NCBI GenBank assembly: GCA_032027165.1
Contig: JAVSMO010000001.1
Span: 1,418,150 to 1,463,751 of the forward strand
Direction of reading: 5' to 3'
From: Denitratisoma sp.
Lineage (GTDB): Bacteria; Pseudomonadota; Gammaproteobacteria; Burkholderiales; Rhodocyclaceae
Length of the DNA stretch: 45,602 nt
Below the pieces are notes generated by a model. It made no database searches and was not told the DNA's origin. It worked only from the letters and a program-made list of their open reading frames with translations. A program made the position numbers and the translations under genes. This document shows positions 27,848 to 38,321 of the stretch, one piece after another (positions within the stretch are counted from its first letter, which is position 1; each line of letters begins with the position of its first letter).

Positions 27848-28277
27848 TCCCAGCCGGGACCAGGCCCGCCGCTTCTTCATCGAAGCCTGGCGCAAGCACC
27901 GGGCGAAGGAAGTCGTTTCGCCCCTCGAAGACGCGGCGATCCGTCTCGTCGCCCAGCATCCCGAATACCACGGGCTGCTCGACGACGGCGAGGCCGCGCT
28001 GGCGCGCGAGTGGACGCCGGAGTCCGGCGAAGCCAACCCTTTCCTGCACCTCTCGCTGCACCTGGCCATCGAGGAGCAGCTCTCCATCGACCAGCCGCCC
28101 GGCCTGCGCGCCGCCTTCGAGGCGCTGCTCGCCCGCAGCGGCGACCGCCACGCCGCCCTGCACGGCGTGCTGGAATGCCTCGGCGAGGCGATGTGGCGTG
28201 CGCAGAAAAGTCAGTCTCCGCCGGACGGCGAAGCCTACGTGGAATGCGTCAGGCGGAAGGCCGGATCCCTCAGGTAG
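27840..28277 (+). CDS. DUF1841 family protein
   Basis: The 145-residue, acidic, helical protein matches my recollection of DUF1841 (MFNPSRDQARRFFIEAW, NPFLHLSLHLAIEEQ, HALHG-like HAALHGVLECLGEAMW). Function unknown; largely found in beta- and gammaproteobacteria. The His/Glu pattern HLSLHLAIEEQ could bind metal (inference). It overlaps the FIST gene by eight bases and the convergent HDOD gene by eight bases. Confidence 0.85.
   Translation: MFNPSRDQARRFFIEAWRKHRAKEVVSPLEDAAIRLVAQHPEYHGLLDDGEAALAREWTPESGEANPFLHLSLHLAIEEQLSIDQPPGLRAAFEALLARSGDRHAALHGVLECLGEAMWRAQKSQSPPDGEAYVECVRRKAGSLR
28208..28216 (-). repeat. GACTGACTT motif copy (in the DUF1841 gene)
   Basis: The minus strand reads GGAGACTGACTTTTC. 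The codons encoded are AGT CAG TCT, near the C-terminus of the protein. Confidence 0.5.
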
Positions 28278-29157
28278 AGCGATACGCCTGGATCTCGCGC
28301 AGGTCCACCGCCAGGCCGCGCGCCAGGTCGTCGATGTCGTCCTCGAACCAGCCGAGATGGCCCAGCGCCGCCTCCTTGTTGTTTTCCCACTCGGCGTCGT
28401 CGGGATAGTTGAGGAAGCGCGCGACGATGTGCTCGGAGACCAGGCGGATCGCCACCAGCAGGCAGACGTCCGGCGTAGCATGCTTGCGCGGCGTCGTGAA
28501 GATCGACGGTTCGTGGTGATAGCGGATGGCCCACACGACCTGCTCGGGCAGATACCAGCTGCGCGCCAGCAGCGCGCCGACGACGACGTGGTTGGTAGGA
28601 TGGTGCTCGTCCTCGATCGCCGTCACCGGCAGCGTCGAGGCATTGGCCCGCATCATCGTCTGGATGTAGTCGGGAAATTTTTGCGTCAGGATGGCGATGC
28701 CGGCATCGTGGAAGAGGCCGAAGGTGTAGGCATCGTCGGTCGACACGCCAGGCAGGCGGCCGGCCAGGTAGGCCGACACCACGGCGTTGTAGTTGGAGCG
28801 CTCCCAGAAGCGCTCCAGCGGCGGCGCGCCCGGCCCGCCCAGGCTCTGCCTGAGCACGACGCCATAGACGATCTTCAGCAGGTTGCGCAGACCCAGCACC
28901 GCCACCGCCTGCTGCACCGACTGCACCTTGCGGCGCAGGGCGAAGAACGGCGAATTGGCCGACTTCAGCACGGCGGCGGCAAGCGCCACGTCGCCCGTGA
29001 TCAGCCGCGAGATGCGGATGAAGTCGATATCCTCGCGCCGGGCCTCCTCGAGCAGCTCGGCAATGATCTCCGGGCAGGGCGGCACGGAAATTTCCTTCAG
29101 CGTCTCGACCGCCGCTTCGTCGGTGAGGTCGGCATCGAAGAAATCCGCGTGCTCCAT
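28270..29157 (-). CDS. HDOD-domain signalling protein
   Basis: The 295-residue protein is essentially one HDOD domain (about 20-230): ISVPPCPEIIAELLEEARR, the block SANSPFFALRRKVQSVQQAV and LGLRNLLKIVYGVVLRQ. HDOD proteins resemble HD-type hydrolases but lack most metal ligands. Here FGLFHDAG and AIRYHHEP remain, so partial metal binding cannot be excluded. They act as regulators in c-di-GMP and stress pathways. A GGAG ribosome site lies ahead of the ATG at 29157. Confidence 0.9.
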   Translation of the reverse strand: MEHADFFDADLTDEAAVETLKEISVPPCPEIIAELLEEARREDIDFIRISRLITGDVALAAAVLKSANSPFFALRRKVQSVQQAVAVLGLRNLLKIVYGVVLRQSLGGPGAPPLERFWERSNYNAVVSAYLAGRLPGVSTDDAYTFGLFHDAGIAILTQKFPDYIQTMMRANASTLPVTAIEDEHHPTNHVVVGALLARSWYLPEQVVWAIRYHHEPSIFTTPRKHATPDVCLLVAIRLVSEHIVARFLNYPDDAEWENNKEAALGHLGWFEDDIDDLARGLAVDLREIQAYRST

Positions 29158-29249
29158 CGTCGCTCCTGTCTCGGAAGGGAATCTGCATTGTATCGAAAAA
29201 CGCCTGCGGAACGCCCCCGCGGCTGTGGATAAACCGCAGTCCCAGCATC

Positions 29250-29255
29250 TATAAT
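29250..29255 (+). promoter_or_regulatory. Candidate -10 for the MoxR gene
   Basis: A perfect TATAAT lies 28 bases before the MoxR ATG. The matching -35 region is poor. Confidence 0.4.
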
Positions 29256-29283
29256 TGCCTCTTCATCCCTACGGATTTTCATC

Positions 29284-30135
29284 ATGCGCTTCGAAGGCTC
29301 CACCGATTACGTCGCCACGCCGGACCTCATGCTGGCCGTCAACGCCGCCATCACCCTGCAGCGCCCGCTGCTCGTCAAGGGTGAGCCGGGCACCGGCAAG
29401 ACCATGCTGGCCGAAACCGTCGCCGAGGCGCTCGGCCTGCCGCTCCTGCAATGGCACATCAAGTCCACCACCAAGGCGCAGCAGGGCCTCTACGAATACG
29501 ACGCCGTCTCGCGCCTGCGCGACTCCCAGCTCGGCGGCGAGCACGGCAGCCGCGTCCACGACATCTCCAACTACATCGTCAAGGGCGTGCTGTGGCAGGC
29601 CTTCAGCGCCGAGACGCCGACGGTGATCCTCATCGACGAGATCGACAAGGCCGACATCGAATTCCCCAACGACCTGCTGCGCGAGCTCGATCGCATGGAA
29701 TTCTATGTGTACGAGACGCGCGAGCTGATCAAGGCCAGGAATCGGCCCATCGTCTTCATCACCAGCAACAACGAGAAGGAGCTGCCCGACGCCTTCCTGC
29801 GCCGCTGCTTCTTCCACTACATCAAGTTTCCCGACAAGGAGACGATGCAGAGCATCATCGACGTGCACTTCCCCGGCCTGAAGCAGGCGCTGATCCGCGA
29901 GGCGCTGGAGGTCTTCTTCGAGCTGCGCGAGATACCCGGCCTGAAGAAGAAGCCTTCCACCTCGGAGCTGCTCGACTGGCTGAAACTCCTCGTCGCCGAG
30001 GACATTCCGCCCGAGGCGCTGCGCGCCAAGGACCAGAAGGCGGCCATCCCGCCGCTGCACGGCGCGCTGCTGAAGAACGAGCAAGACGTGCACCTCTTCG
30101 AGCGCCTCGTCTACATGGCGCGACAGAATCGCTGA
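29284..30135 (+). CDS. MoxR-family AAA+ ATPase
   Basis: The 283-residue ATPase has Walker A GEPGTGKT (33-40), Walker B VILIDEIDKAD, sensor 1 FITSNNEKELPDAFLRRC with the arginine finger, and an LLDWLK lid region. MoxR ATPases act with von Willebrand A proteins as chaperones that activate or insert cofactors into partner complexes. The expected CoxE-like VWA partner lies at 32542, separated from this gene by a diguanylate cyclase gene. No CO-dehydrogenase or methanol-dehydrogenase target is in the window. Confidence 0.93.
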   Translation: MRFEGSTDYVATPDLMLAVNAAITLQRPLLVKGEPGTGKTMLAETVAEALGLPLLQWHIKSTTKAQQGLYEYDAVSRLRDSQLGGEHGSRVHDISNYIVKGVLWQAFSAETPTVILIDEIDKADIEFPNDLLRELDRMEFYVYETRELIKARNRPIVFITSNNEKELPDAFLRRCFFHYIKFPDKETMQSIIDVHFPGLKQALIREALEVFFELREIPGLKKKPSTSELLDWLKLLVAEDIPPEALRAKDQKAAIPPLHGALLKNEQDVHLFERLVYMARQNR

Positions 30136-30147
30136 CAAGCGGTCGAA

Positions 30148-32535
30148 ATGCGCCTGCTCCTTCTCCTGGCCGCCCTGCTGCCGCTGCCCGCGGGCGCGCT
30201 GGAGAAGGTCGCGCTTCAGCTGAAATGGAAGCACCAGTTCCAGTTCGCCGGCTACTACGCGGCGATTGAAAAGGGCTACTACCGCAATGCCGGCCTGGAG
30301 GTCGACATCCGCGAGGCCGGCCCGGAAACCGACCCGGTCAAGGAAGTCCTCGAGGGCCGCGCCCAGTTCGGCGTCTCCAATTCGGCGCTGCTCCTGGCCC
30401 GCGCCCAAGGCAAGCCGGTGGTGGCGCTGGCCGTCATCTTCCAGCACTCGCCCTTCATCCTCGCCGCCCGCCGCGACGCGAGCATCCGCACCGTGCACGA
30501 CCTCGCCGGCAAGCGCCTCATGGTCGAGCCGCATGCCGACGAGGTCTTCGCCTACCTGCGCAAGGAAGGCATCAGCGAGCAGCTTCTCAAGATCCAGCCG
30601 CACAGCTTCGACCACCAGGACCTGATCGACGGCCGCACCGACGTGCTGACCGCCTACAGCACCGACGAGCCCTACTTCTTCGAGCAGAAGAAGTTCGCCT
30701 ATCTCGAATTTTCCCCGCGCGCCGCCGGCATCGACTTCTACGGCGACAACCTGTTCACCTCCGCGGAGCTGCTCGCGCGACAGCCCGAGCGGGTGAAGGC
30801 CTTTCGCGACGCCAGCCTCCAGGGTTGGGCCTATGCCATGCAGCATCCGCAGGAAATCGCCGACCTCATCATTGCCCGCCACGGCAAGCGCAAGAGCCGC
30901 GAGCACCTGCTCTACGAGGCGCGTGAAATGCAGGGACTGCTGCGGACGGACCTCATCGAGATCGGCCACATGAATCCCGGCCGCTGGCGGCACATCGCCG
31001 ACACCTATGCCGACCTCGGCATGCTGGAGCGGGATTTCCCGCTCGACGGCTTCCTCTACGATCCGGCGCCGCGCGCCGAGCGGCGCATGACGGCAGCCGC
31101 CGCCGCCAGCTACGGCGCCCTGCTGATCCTCACCGCCGTGCTGGCCGGCTTCATCGGACTGACGCGCAAGCTCAGGCGGGAAATCGCCGGACGCAAGCAG
31201 ATCGAGGCCGAGCTGCGCGAAAGCGACAGGAAATTCCGCACCATTGCCGACACTACGCCGATCGCCCTGCTGATCACCCGCCCCGAGGACGGCAGGATCG
31301 TCTATGCCAACCGTGCTGCGGCCGATCTCGGCGGGCTGCCGCTCGACGAGTTGCTCGACAGCAACGTCATGCGCTTCTATCCCGACCCGTCCGCCCGCCA
31401 GCGCTTCATCGAGGAACTGCGCGCCACCGGTTCCGTCCGCAACCAGGTCATCGAGTTCCTGCGCAGCGACGGCACCCCGGTGCTGACCCAGCGCTCCGCC
31501 ACGCTTGGCACGCTGAACGACCAGCCGGCCCTGTTCGTCGCCATCGCCGACCTGCGCGAGCGCAAGCGGCTGGAGGCGGCGCTGCTCGCGCGCAGCGCCG
31601 CCATCGAGGCCGCCGCCGAAGGCATCGCCATCAGCGATCCGGACGGGGTCATCGAGTACGTCAACCCCGCCCTGACGGCGATTGCCGGCTATGCCGCCGA
31701 GGAGCTGGTCGGCCAGCACACGCGCATCTTCAACAGCGGACGGCAGGACCGGCCCTTCTACGACGAACTGTGGGGCACCATCCGCGCCGGCCGTGTCTGG
31801 CGCGGCGAAATCATCAACCGGCGCAAGGACGGCAGCCTGTACACCGAACTGATGGCCATCGCGCCGGTCCGCAACGAGCATGGGGATACGGTCCACTTCG
31901 TCGCCGTCAAGCACGACATCTCCGAGCGCAAGCGCATGGAGACCGACCTGAAGCGCACCAATGCGACGCTGGAGCACCAGATCGAGGAAATCCACCGGCT
32001 GCAGGAAGAGTTGCGCGAGCGGGCGGTGCGCGACGGACTGACCAACCTCTTCAACCGTCGTTACCTCGACGAGACCCTCGAGCGCGAGCTGGCCCGCGCC
32101 AAGCGGGAAGGCTATCCCCTGTCGCTGGTCATGATCGACATCGACCATTTCAAGCGCCTGAACGACACCTACGGCCACCAGGCCGGCGACAAGGTGCTGC
32201 GCGAACTGGCGGCCCTGCTCTGGGGCGACATCCGGGCGGAAGACGTTCCCTGCCGCTACGGCGGCGAGGAATTCCTCGTCCTGCTGCCGCGCATGCCGCT
32301 GGATGTCGCGCTGGAGCGCGCCGAGGAGTGGCGCCGGACCTTCCAGGCCACCCGCGTGCCCTTCGGCGACTTCCAGCTCGAAACGACCATTTCCTGCGGG
32401 CTGTCGGCGTACCCGGAACACGCCCGCACGCCCGACGATCTGATACGCTGTTGCGACGACGCCCTTTACAAGGCCAAGCACCACGGCCGCAACCGCTGCG
32501 AGACATTCAGCCACCCCCACCATGCCCACAAGTAG
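30148..32535 (+). CDS. Periplasmic-binding (NMT1/THI5-like)-PAS-PAS-GGDEF diguanylate cyclase
   Basis: The 795-residue receptor has a signal peptide (about 1-17), a THI5/NMT1-like binding domain (about 20-300; LQLKWKHQFQFAGYYAAIEKG), a membrane helix (about 314-337), two PAS domains (about 360-470 and 480-600) and a GGDEF domain (about 630-790). The active site is GGEEF (705-709), with an inhibitory site RAED (696-699) exactly five residues upstream, so it should make c-di-GMP with product inhibition. The binding domain suggests sensing of a thiamine-pyrimidine-like, riboflavin-like or sulfonate-like small molecule (inference). It is squeezed between the MoxR and VWA genes with gaps of 12 and 6 bases. 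Confidence 0.95.
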   Translation: MRLLLLLAALLPLPAGALEKVALQLKWKHQFQFAGYYAAIEKGYYRNAGLEVDIREAGPETDPVKEVLEGRAQFGVSNSALLLARAQGKPVVALAVIFQHSPFILAARRDASIRTVHDLAGKRLMVEPHADEVFAYLRKEGISEQLLKIQPHSFDHQDLIDGRTDVLTAYSTDEPYFFEQKKFAYLEFSPRAAGIDFYGDNLFTSAELLARQPERVKAFRDASLQGWAYAMQHPQEIADLIIARHGKRKSREHLLYEAREMQGLLRTDLIEIGHMNPGRWRHIADTYADLGMLERDFPLDGFLYDPAPRAERRMTAAAAASYGALLILTAVLAGFIGLTRKLRREIAGRKQIEAELRESDRKFRTIADTTPIALLITRPEDGRIVYANRAAADLGGLPLDELLDSNVMRFYPDPSARQRFIEELRATGSVRNQVIEFLRSDGTPVLTQRSATLGTLNDQPALFVAIADLRERKRLEAALLARSAAIEAAAEGIAISDPDGVIEYVNPALTAIAGYAAEELVGQHTRIFNSGRQDRPFYDELWGTIRAGRVWRGEIINRRKDGSLYTELMAIAPVRNEHGDTVHFVAVKHDISERKRMETDLKRTNATLEHQIEEIHRLQEELRERAVRDGLTNLFNRRYLDETLERELARAKREGYPLSLVMIDIDHFKRLNDTYGHQAGDKVLRELAALLWGDIRAEDVPCRYGGEEFLVLLPRMPLDVALERAEEWRRTFQATRVPFGDFQLETTISCGLSAYPEHARTPDDLIRCCDDALYKAKHHGRNRCETFSHPHHAHK

Positions 32536-32541
32536 GCGCGC

Positions 32542-33714
32542 ATGCTGATCGACTTCTTCCACCACCTGAAGGCCAGCAAGCTGCCGGTCTCGACCAAGGA
32601 ATTCCTCACCCTGCTGGAGGCCCTGCAGAAGCACGTCGCCGGCCACAGCATCGACGAGTTCTACTTCCTCTCGCGCGCCTGCCTGGTGAAGGACGAGTCG
32701 AACTACGACAAGTTCGACAAGGCCTTCGGCGAATACTTCAAGGGCGTCGAGCGCATCCCCGGCCTGGAGGCGGACATCCCGGAGGACTGGCTGCGCCTGA
32801 TGGCGAAGAAGCACCTGACGCCGGAGGAAAAGGCGAAATTGCAGGCGCTCGGCTGGGACAAGCTGATGGAGGAATTCAAGAAACGCCTGCAGGAGCAGAA
32901 GAAGCGCCATGCCGGCGGCTCGAAGTGGATCGGCACCGGCGGCAGCAGCCCCTTCGGCGCCCACGGCTACCACCCCGAGGGCATCCGCGTCGGCGGCGAG
33001 TCCGCCGGCAACCGCACGGCGGTCAAGGTCTGGGAGAACCGCGAATACCGCAACCTCGACGACACCCTCGAGCTGGGCACGCGCAACATCAAGGTGGCGC
33101 TGCGCCGCCTGCGCCGCTTCGCCCGCGAGGGCGCCGAGGAGGAGCTCGACCTCGACGGCACCATCTCGTCGACCGCGCGCAATGCCGGCTGGCTCGACAT
33201 CCTGATGCGCCCGGAGCGGCACAACAAGGTGAAGGTGCTGCTGTTCCTCGACATCGGCGGCTCGATGGACGACCACATCCGCGTCTGCGAGGAGCTGTTC
33301 TCGGCGGCCAAGACCGAGTTCAAGCACCTCGAGTACTTCTATTTCCACAACTGCGTCTACGACCACGTCTGGCGCGACAACCGGCGCCGCCACTCCGAGC
33401 GTTTCCCGCTGTGGGACGTCATGCACAAGTACGGCCCCGACTACAAGCTGATCCTGGTCGGCGACGCCACCATGAGCCCCTACGAGATCATGCAGCCGGG
33501 CGGCTCGGTGGAATACATGAACGAGGAGTCCGGCGCCACCTGGATGCGGCGCCTGCTCGACACCTACCCGCACGCCGTCTGGCTCAATCCCGAGCCGGAG
33601 CACCTGTGGCCCTACCGCCACTCCATCACGATCCTGCACAGCCTGATGGGCAGCCGCATGTTCCCGCTGACCCTGGAAGGCCTGGAACGGGCCATGCGCC
33701 TGCTCAGCAAATAG
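32542..33714 (+). CDS. CoxE-like von Willebrand factor A protein
   Basis: The 390-residue cytosolic protein begins MLIDFFHHLKASKLPVSTKEF and has its VWA domain in the second half. The metal-site motif reads DIGGSMD (from D237) rather than the classic DxSxS, so one Ser ligand is replaced by Gly. The middle section is basic and rich in Lys/Glu (about 95-130). It is the usual partner of MoxR ATPases. The likely role is assembly or activation of an unknown target complex. Confidence 0.92.
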   Translation: MLIDFFHHLKASKLPVSTKEFLTLLEALQKHVAGHSIDEFYFLSRACLVKDESNYDKFDKAFGEYFKGVERIPGLEADIPEDWLRLMAKKHLTPEEKAKLQALGWDKLMEEFKKRLQEQKKRHAGGSKWIGTGGSSPFGAHGYHPEGIRVGGESAGNRTAVKVWENREYRNLDDTLELGTRNIKVALRRLRRFAREGAEEELDLDGTISSTARNAGWLDILMRPERHNKVKVLLFLDIGGSMDDHIRVCEELFSAAKTEFKHLEYFYFHNCVYDHVWRDNRRRHSERFPLWDVMHKYGPDYKLILVGDATMSPYEIMQPGGSVEYMNEESGATWMRRLLDTYPHAVWLNPEPEHLWPYRHSITILHSLMGSRMFPLTLEGLERAMRLLSK

Positions 33715-33748
33715 TGGAAAATAGCGGACTTCACCGGAGAACCCCACA

Positions 33749-34453
33749 ATGAACGAACAGGAAATCGAACGTCTGGCCCGCCGCGAATCGCTGCTCAAGC
33801 TGGTCGCCGCGGGCGCGCTGGGCGCCGGCGGCATCCTTGGCCTGGTGCGAGACGCCCTCTCGGCAGGATCGCTGCCGGCGACGCCGGGCTTCCGCCGGCT
33901 CAAGGGCCCGGTCGGCGTCGACAACACCCGCGCCTCGATCGGGCTGAACATCAAGATGGGACAGACCGTGATGACCGGGGAAGGCGGCGAGGCCGTCTAC
34001 ATCATCGGTCCCGACGCTTTCCTGCAACGCGAAAAGACCAAGATCACCTTCGAGGACAACGCCGGCGTCCAGGTCATGCGCATCATCACCGGCAAGGTCC
34101 TCAGCGTCTTCGGCAGGAGCCGCGACAAGGCCGCGGCGCGCAACCTGCAACTGGTGACGCCGACCGCCACCATCGGCATCCGCGGCACCGGCTGCTACAT
34201 CGAGGCCGAAGAGTCCAGCACCTATTTCTGCCTCTGCTACGGCGAGGCCGAAGTGACGCCGAAGGCCGATCCGAAGCAGAAGGAAGCGATCAAGACCCAG
34301 CACCACGACCACCCGATCACCATCGGCGCCGCCGGCAGCAAGATGATGGCGCCGGCCGCGGTGATCAACCACACCGACGCCGAGCTGATCCTGCTGGAAA
34401 ACGCGGTCGGCCGCTGGCCGCCGTTCTACGGCCAGGGCGGCAAGAGCTACTGA
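33749..34453 (+). CDS. FecR-domain protein with Tat-like N-terminus
   Basis: The 234-residue protein opens with ARRESLLKLVAAGALGAGGI, a twin-arginine-like signal with a hydrophobic stretch. A FecR-type domain follows (about 55-165): KMGQTVMTGEGGEAVYIIG, then VTPTATIGIRGTGCYIE. Classic FecR proteins are anti-sigma regulators of iron uptake. This one has no sigma factor gene nearby and may instead be a periplasmic structural or sensing protein. The cysteines in GTGCYIE and FCLCYGE could form a disulfide or bind metal. A GGAG ribosome site precedes the start. Confidence 0.78.
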   Translation: MNEQEIERLARRESLLKLVAAGALGAGGILGLVRDALSAGSLPATPGFRRLKGPVGVDNTRASIGLNIKMGQTVMTGEGGEAVYIIGPDAFLQREKTKITFEDNAGVQVMRIITGKVLSVFGRSRDKAAARNLQLVTPTATIGIRGTGCYIEAEESSTYFCLCYGEAEVTPKADPKQKEAIKTQHHDHPITIGAAGSKMMAPAAVINHTDAELILLENAVGRWPPFYGQGGKSY

Positions 34454-34457
34454 GAGA

Positions 34458-36254
34458 TCACTCGTTCTGCGACGGCGGCGCCACCTGGAGGACTTCCTCG
34501 AGGGTGGTGAGGCCGGCGGCGACCTTCATCGCGCCGGAGATGCGCAGGGGCTTCATGCCTTCGCGGTGGGCCTGTTCCCGCACCCTGGCCAGGTCCGTCG
34601 TCGGCGTGATCAGCTTGCGCAGTTCGGACGACATCAGCATGATCTCGTAGAGTCCGACGCGGCCCATGTAGCCGGTCATGCGGCAGTCGAGGCAGCCGAC
34701 CGGGTGATAGACCTGCTGCGGCCGGGCGGCCTTCCAGGGCGCGACCATAGCCTGCCAGATATCCTCCTCCTCCGGCGTCATCGGCGCCGCCTTCTTGCAG
34801 TGCGGGCAGAGCGTGCGCACCAGGCGCTGCGCCATCACGCCCAGCAGCGTGGCATTCAGCAGATAGGCCGGCGTGCCCAGGTCGAGCAGCCGCGTCACCG
34901 CCGTCGGCGCGTCGTTGGTGTGCAGGGTGGACAGCACCAGGTGGCCGGTCAGCGCCGCCTGCACCGCCATGTCTGCCGTCTCGATGTCGCGGACCTCGCC
35001 CACCATGATGATGTCCGGATCCTGCCGCATCAGCGCGCGCACGCCGGCGGCGAAGGTCATGTCGATGTTGGTCTGCACCTGCACCTGGTTGAAGGACGAC
35101 TCGATCATCTCGATCGGGTCCTCGATGGTGCACACGTTGACTTCCGGCGTGGCCAGCTGCTTCAGGGTCGAATACAGCGTGGTGGTCTTGCCCGAACCGG
35201 TCGGGCCCGTCACCAGGATGATGCCGTTCGGCTTGTCGGTCATCTGCGTCCAGCGCGCCTTGTCGTCGTCGTTGAAGCCGAGCTCGGCGAAGTCGCGCAC
35301 CAGCACTTCCGGGTCGAATACGCGCATCACCAGCTTCTCGCCGAAGGCGGTCGGCAGCGTCGACAGGCGCAGCTCGATCTCCTGGCCGTCCGCCGTGCGC
35401 GTCTTGACGCGGCCGTCCTGCGGGCGGCGCTTCTCCACCACGTCCATGCGGCCGAGGATCTTGATGCGGCTGGTCATGGCGTTGAGCACCGACATCGGGA
35501 TCTGGTACACCTGGTGCAGCACGCCGTCGATGCGGAAGCGCACGATGCCCAGCTCGCGCCGCGGCTCGATGTGGATGTCGCTGGCGCGCTGCTCGAATGC
35601 GTACTGCCAGAGCCAGTCGACGATGCTGACGATGTGCTGGTCGTTGGCGTCGAACTGGCGGTTGGCCTTGCCCAGCTCGACCAGCTGCTCGAAGCTGGAG
35701 ACGCCGCCGCGCACCTCGCCCTGCTGCTCGGCCTTCTTCACCGAGCGCGCCAGGTTGTAGAACTCGACCTGGTAGCGATCGATGTCCTGCGGATTGGCGA
35801 CGACGCGGCGGATTTCCTTGCGCAAAATCGGCTTCAGCTCGGCTTCCCATTCGCGCAGGAACGGCTCGGCGGTGGCGACCGTCACCTCGCGCGTGGTCAC
35901 CTCGACCGGCAGAATGCGGAAACGCGTCGCGTAGGCGTTCGACATCACCTCCGTGACGGCCTGGAAGTTGATCTTCAGCGGATCGATGTGCAGGTAGTCG
36001 AGCCCGGTGCGGCGCGCCAGCCACTCGGTCAGGTGCTCCAGGGTCAGCGCCCGGTGCGGCTCGGCGAGCGTCTTCCACTTCTGGTCGGCGATGACGACCA
36101 GCGGATGGATGTCGCCCTTGAAGTAGCGCCGCTCCTTCTTGAAGGCCTCGCCGACGCCCTTGGGAATGAGGCCGTCGGCCACCAGGCCGTCCACCACCTC
36201 GGGCAGGGTCAGGCGGTGCTCGCGCGCCTCGGGTGCTTCACTGGCTTTGTTCAT
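34458..36254 (-). CDS. GspE/PilB-type secretion ATPase
   Basis: The 598-residue ATPase has an N-terminal GspE-N-like domain (about 60-165), an ASDIHIEPR segment, Walker A GPTGSGKT (350-357), Walker B DPDIIMVGE with the catalytic Glu, the His-box LSTLHTNDAP, and a zinc site with C483, C486, C521 and C524. Such ATPases power type II secretion or type IV pilus extension. No pilin, PilC/GspF or PilD gene is in the window, so it is an orphan here. The ATG at 36254 was chosen over a frame extending to 36311 because the promoter lies between them. It is convergent with the FecR gene at a four-base gap. Confidence 0.92.
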   Translation of the reverse strand: MNKASEAPEAREHRLTLPEVVDGLVADGLIPKGVGEAFKKERRYFKGDIHPLVVIADQKWKTLAEPHRALTLEHLTEWLARRTGLDYLHIDPLKINFQAVTEVMSNAYATRFRILPVEVTTREVTVATAEPFLREWEAELKPILRKEIRRVVANPQDIDRYQVEFYNLARSVKKAEQQGEVRGGVSSFEQLVELGKANRQFDANDQHIVSIVDWLWQYAFEQRASDIHIEPRRELGIVRFRIDGVLHQVYQIPMSVLNAMTSRIKILGRMDVVEKRRPQDGRVKTRTADGQEIELRLSTLPTAFGEKLVMRVFDPEVLVRDFAELGFNDDDKARWTQMTDKPNGIILVTGPTGSGKTTTLYSTLKQLATPEVNVCTIEDPIEMIESSFNQVQVQTNIDMTFAAGVRALMRQDPDIIMVGEVRDIETADMAVQAALTGHLVLSTLHTNDAPTAVTRLLDLGTPAYLLNATLLGVMAQRLVRTLCPHCKKAAPMTPEEEDIWQAMVAPWKAARPQQVYHPVGCLDCRMTGYMGRVGLYEIMLMSSELRKLITPTTDLARVREQAHREGMKPLRISGAMKVAAGLTTLEEVLQVAPPSQNE

Positions 36255-36282
36255 GGCGGGACGATGGCGTTGGGGTGGCAGC

Positions 36283-36311
36283 ACTATAGCCGAGCCGCCC
36301 GCCCCGCTCAA
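36283..36311 (-). promoter_or_regulatory. Sigma-70 type promoter of the GspE/PilB-type gene
   Basis: On the minus strand TTGAGC (36311-36306) and TATAGT (36288-36283) are exactly 17 bases apart, giving a start near 36276 and a leader of about 22 bases. Confidence 0.6.
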
Positions 36312-36353
36312 TGGCGCCGCCGGGACGAATAGTCAGTCCCTGCGGCGCGGCGC

Positions 36354-38249
<1,896 letters not shown>

Positions 38250-38288
38250 GGTGCTCTCCGGATGAAGACGGGAGGGGAAATGGGGACG

Positions 38289-38316
38289 GCCGCGGGCGTT
38301 TTCAAGCCCCCGCGGC
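38289..38316 (-). other. GC-rich hairpin between greB and htpG
   Basis: GCCGCGGGC (38289-38297) pairs with GCCCCCGCGGC (38306-38316) around an eight-base AT-rich loop. No T-run follows on the minus strand, so it may only attenuate or protect the greB transcript end. Confidence 0.4.
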
Positions 38317-38321
38317 AGGGG

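Noticed and set aside
29269..33954. A 1561-codon open frame on the minus strand opposite the MoxR, cyclase and VWA genes
   Set aside because: It is antisense to three well-supported genes, has His/Arg/Gly/Val-rich sequence without domains, and such frames are common opposite GC-rich genes.
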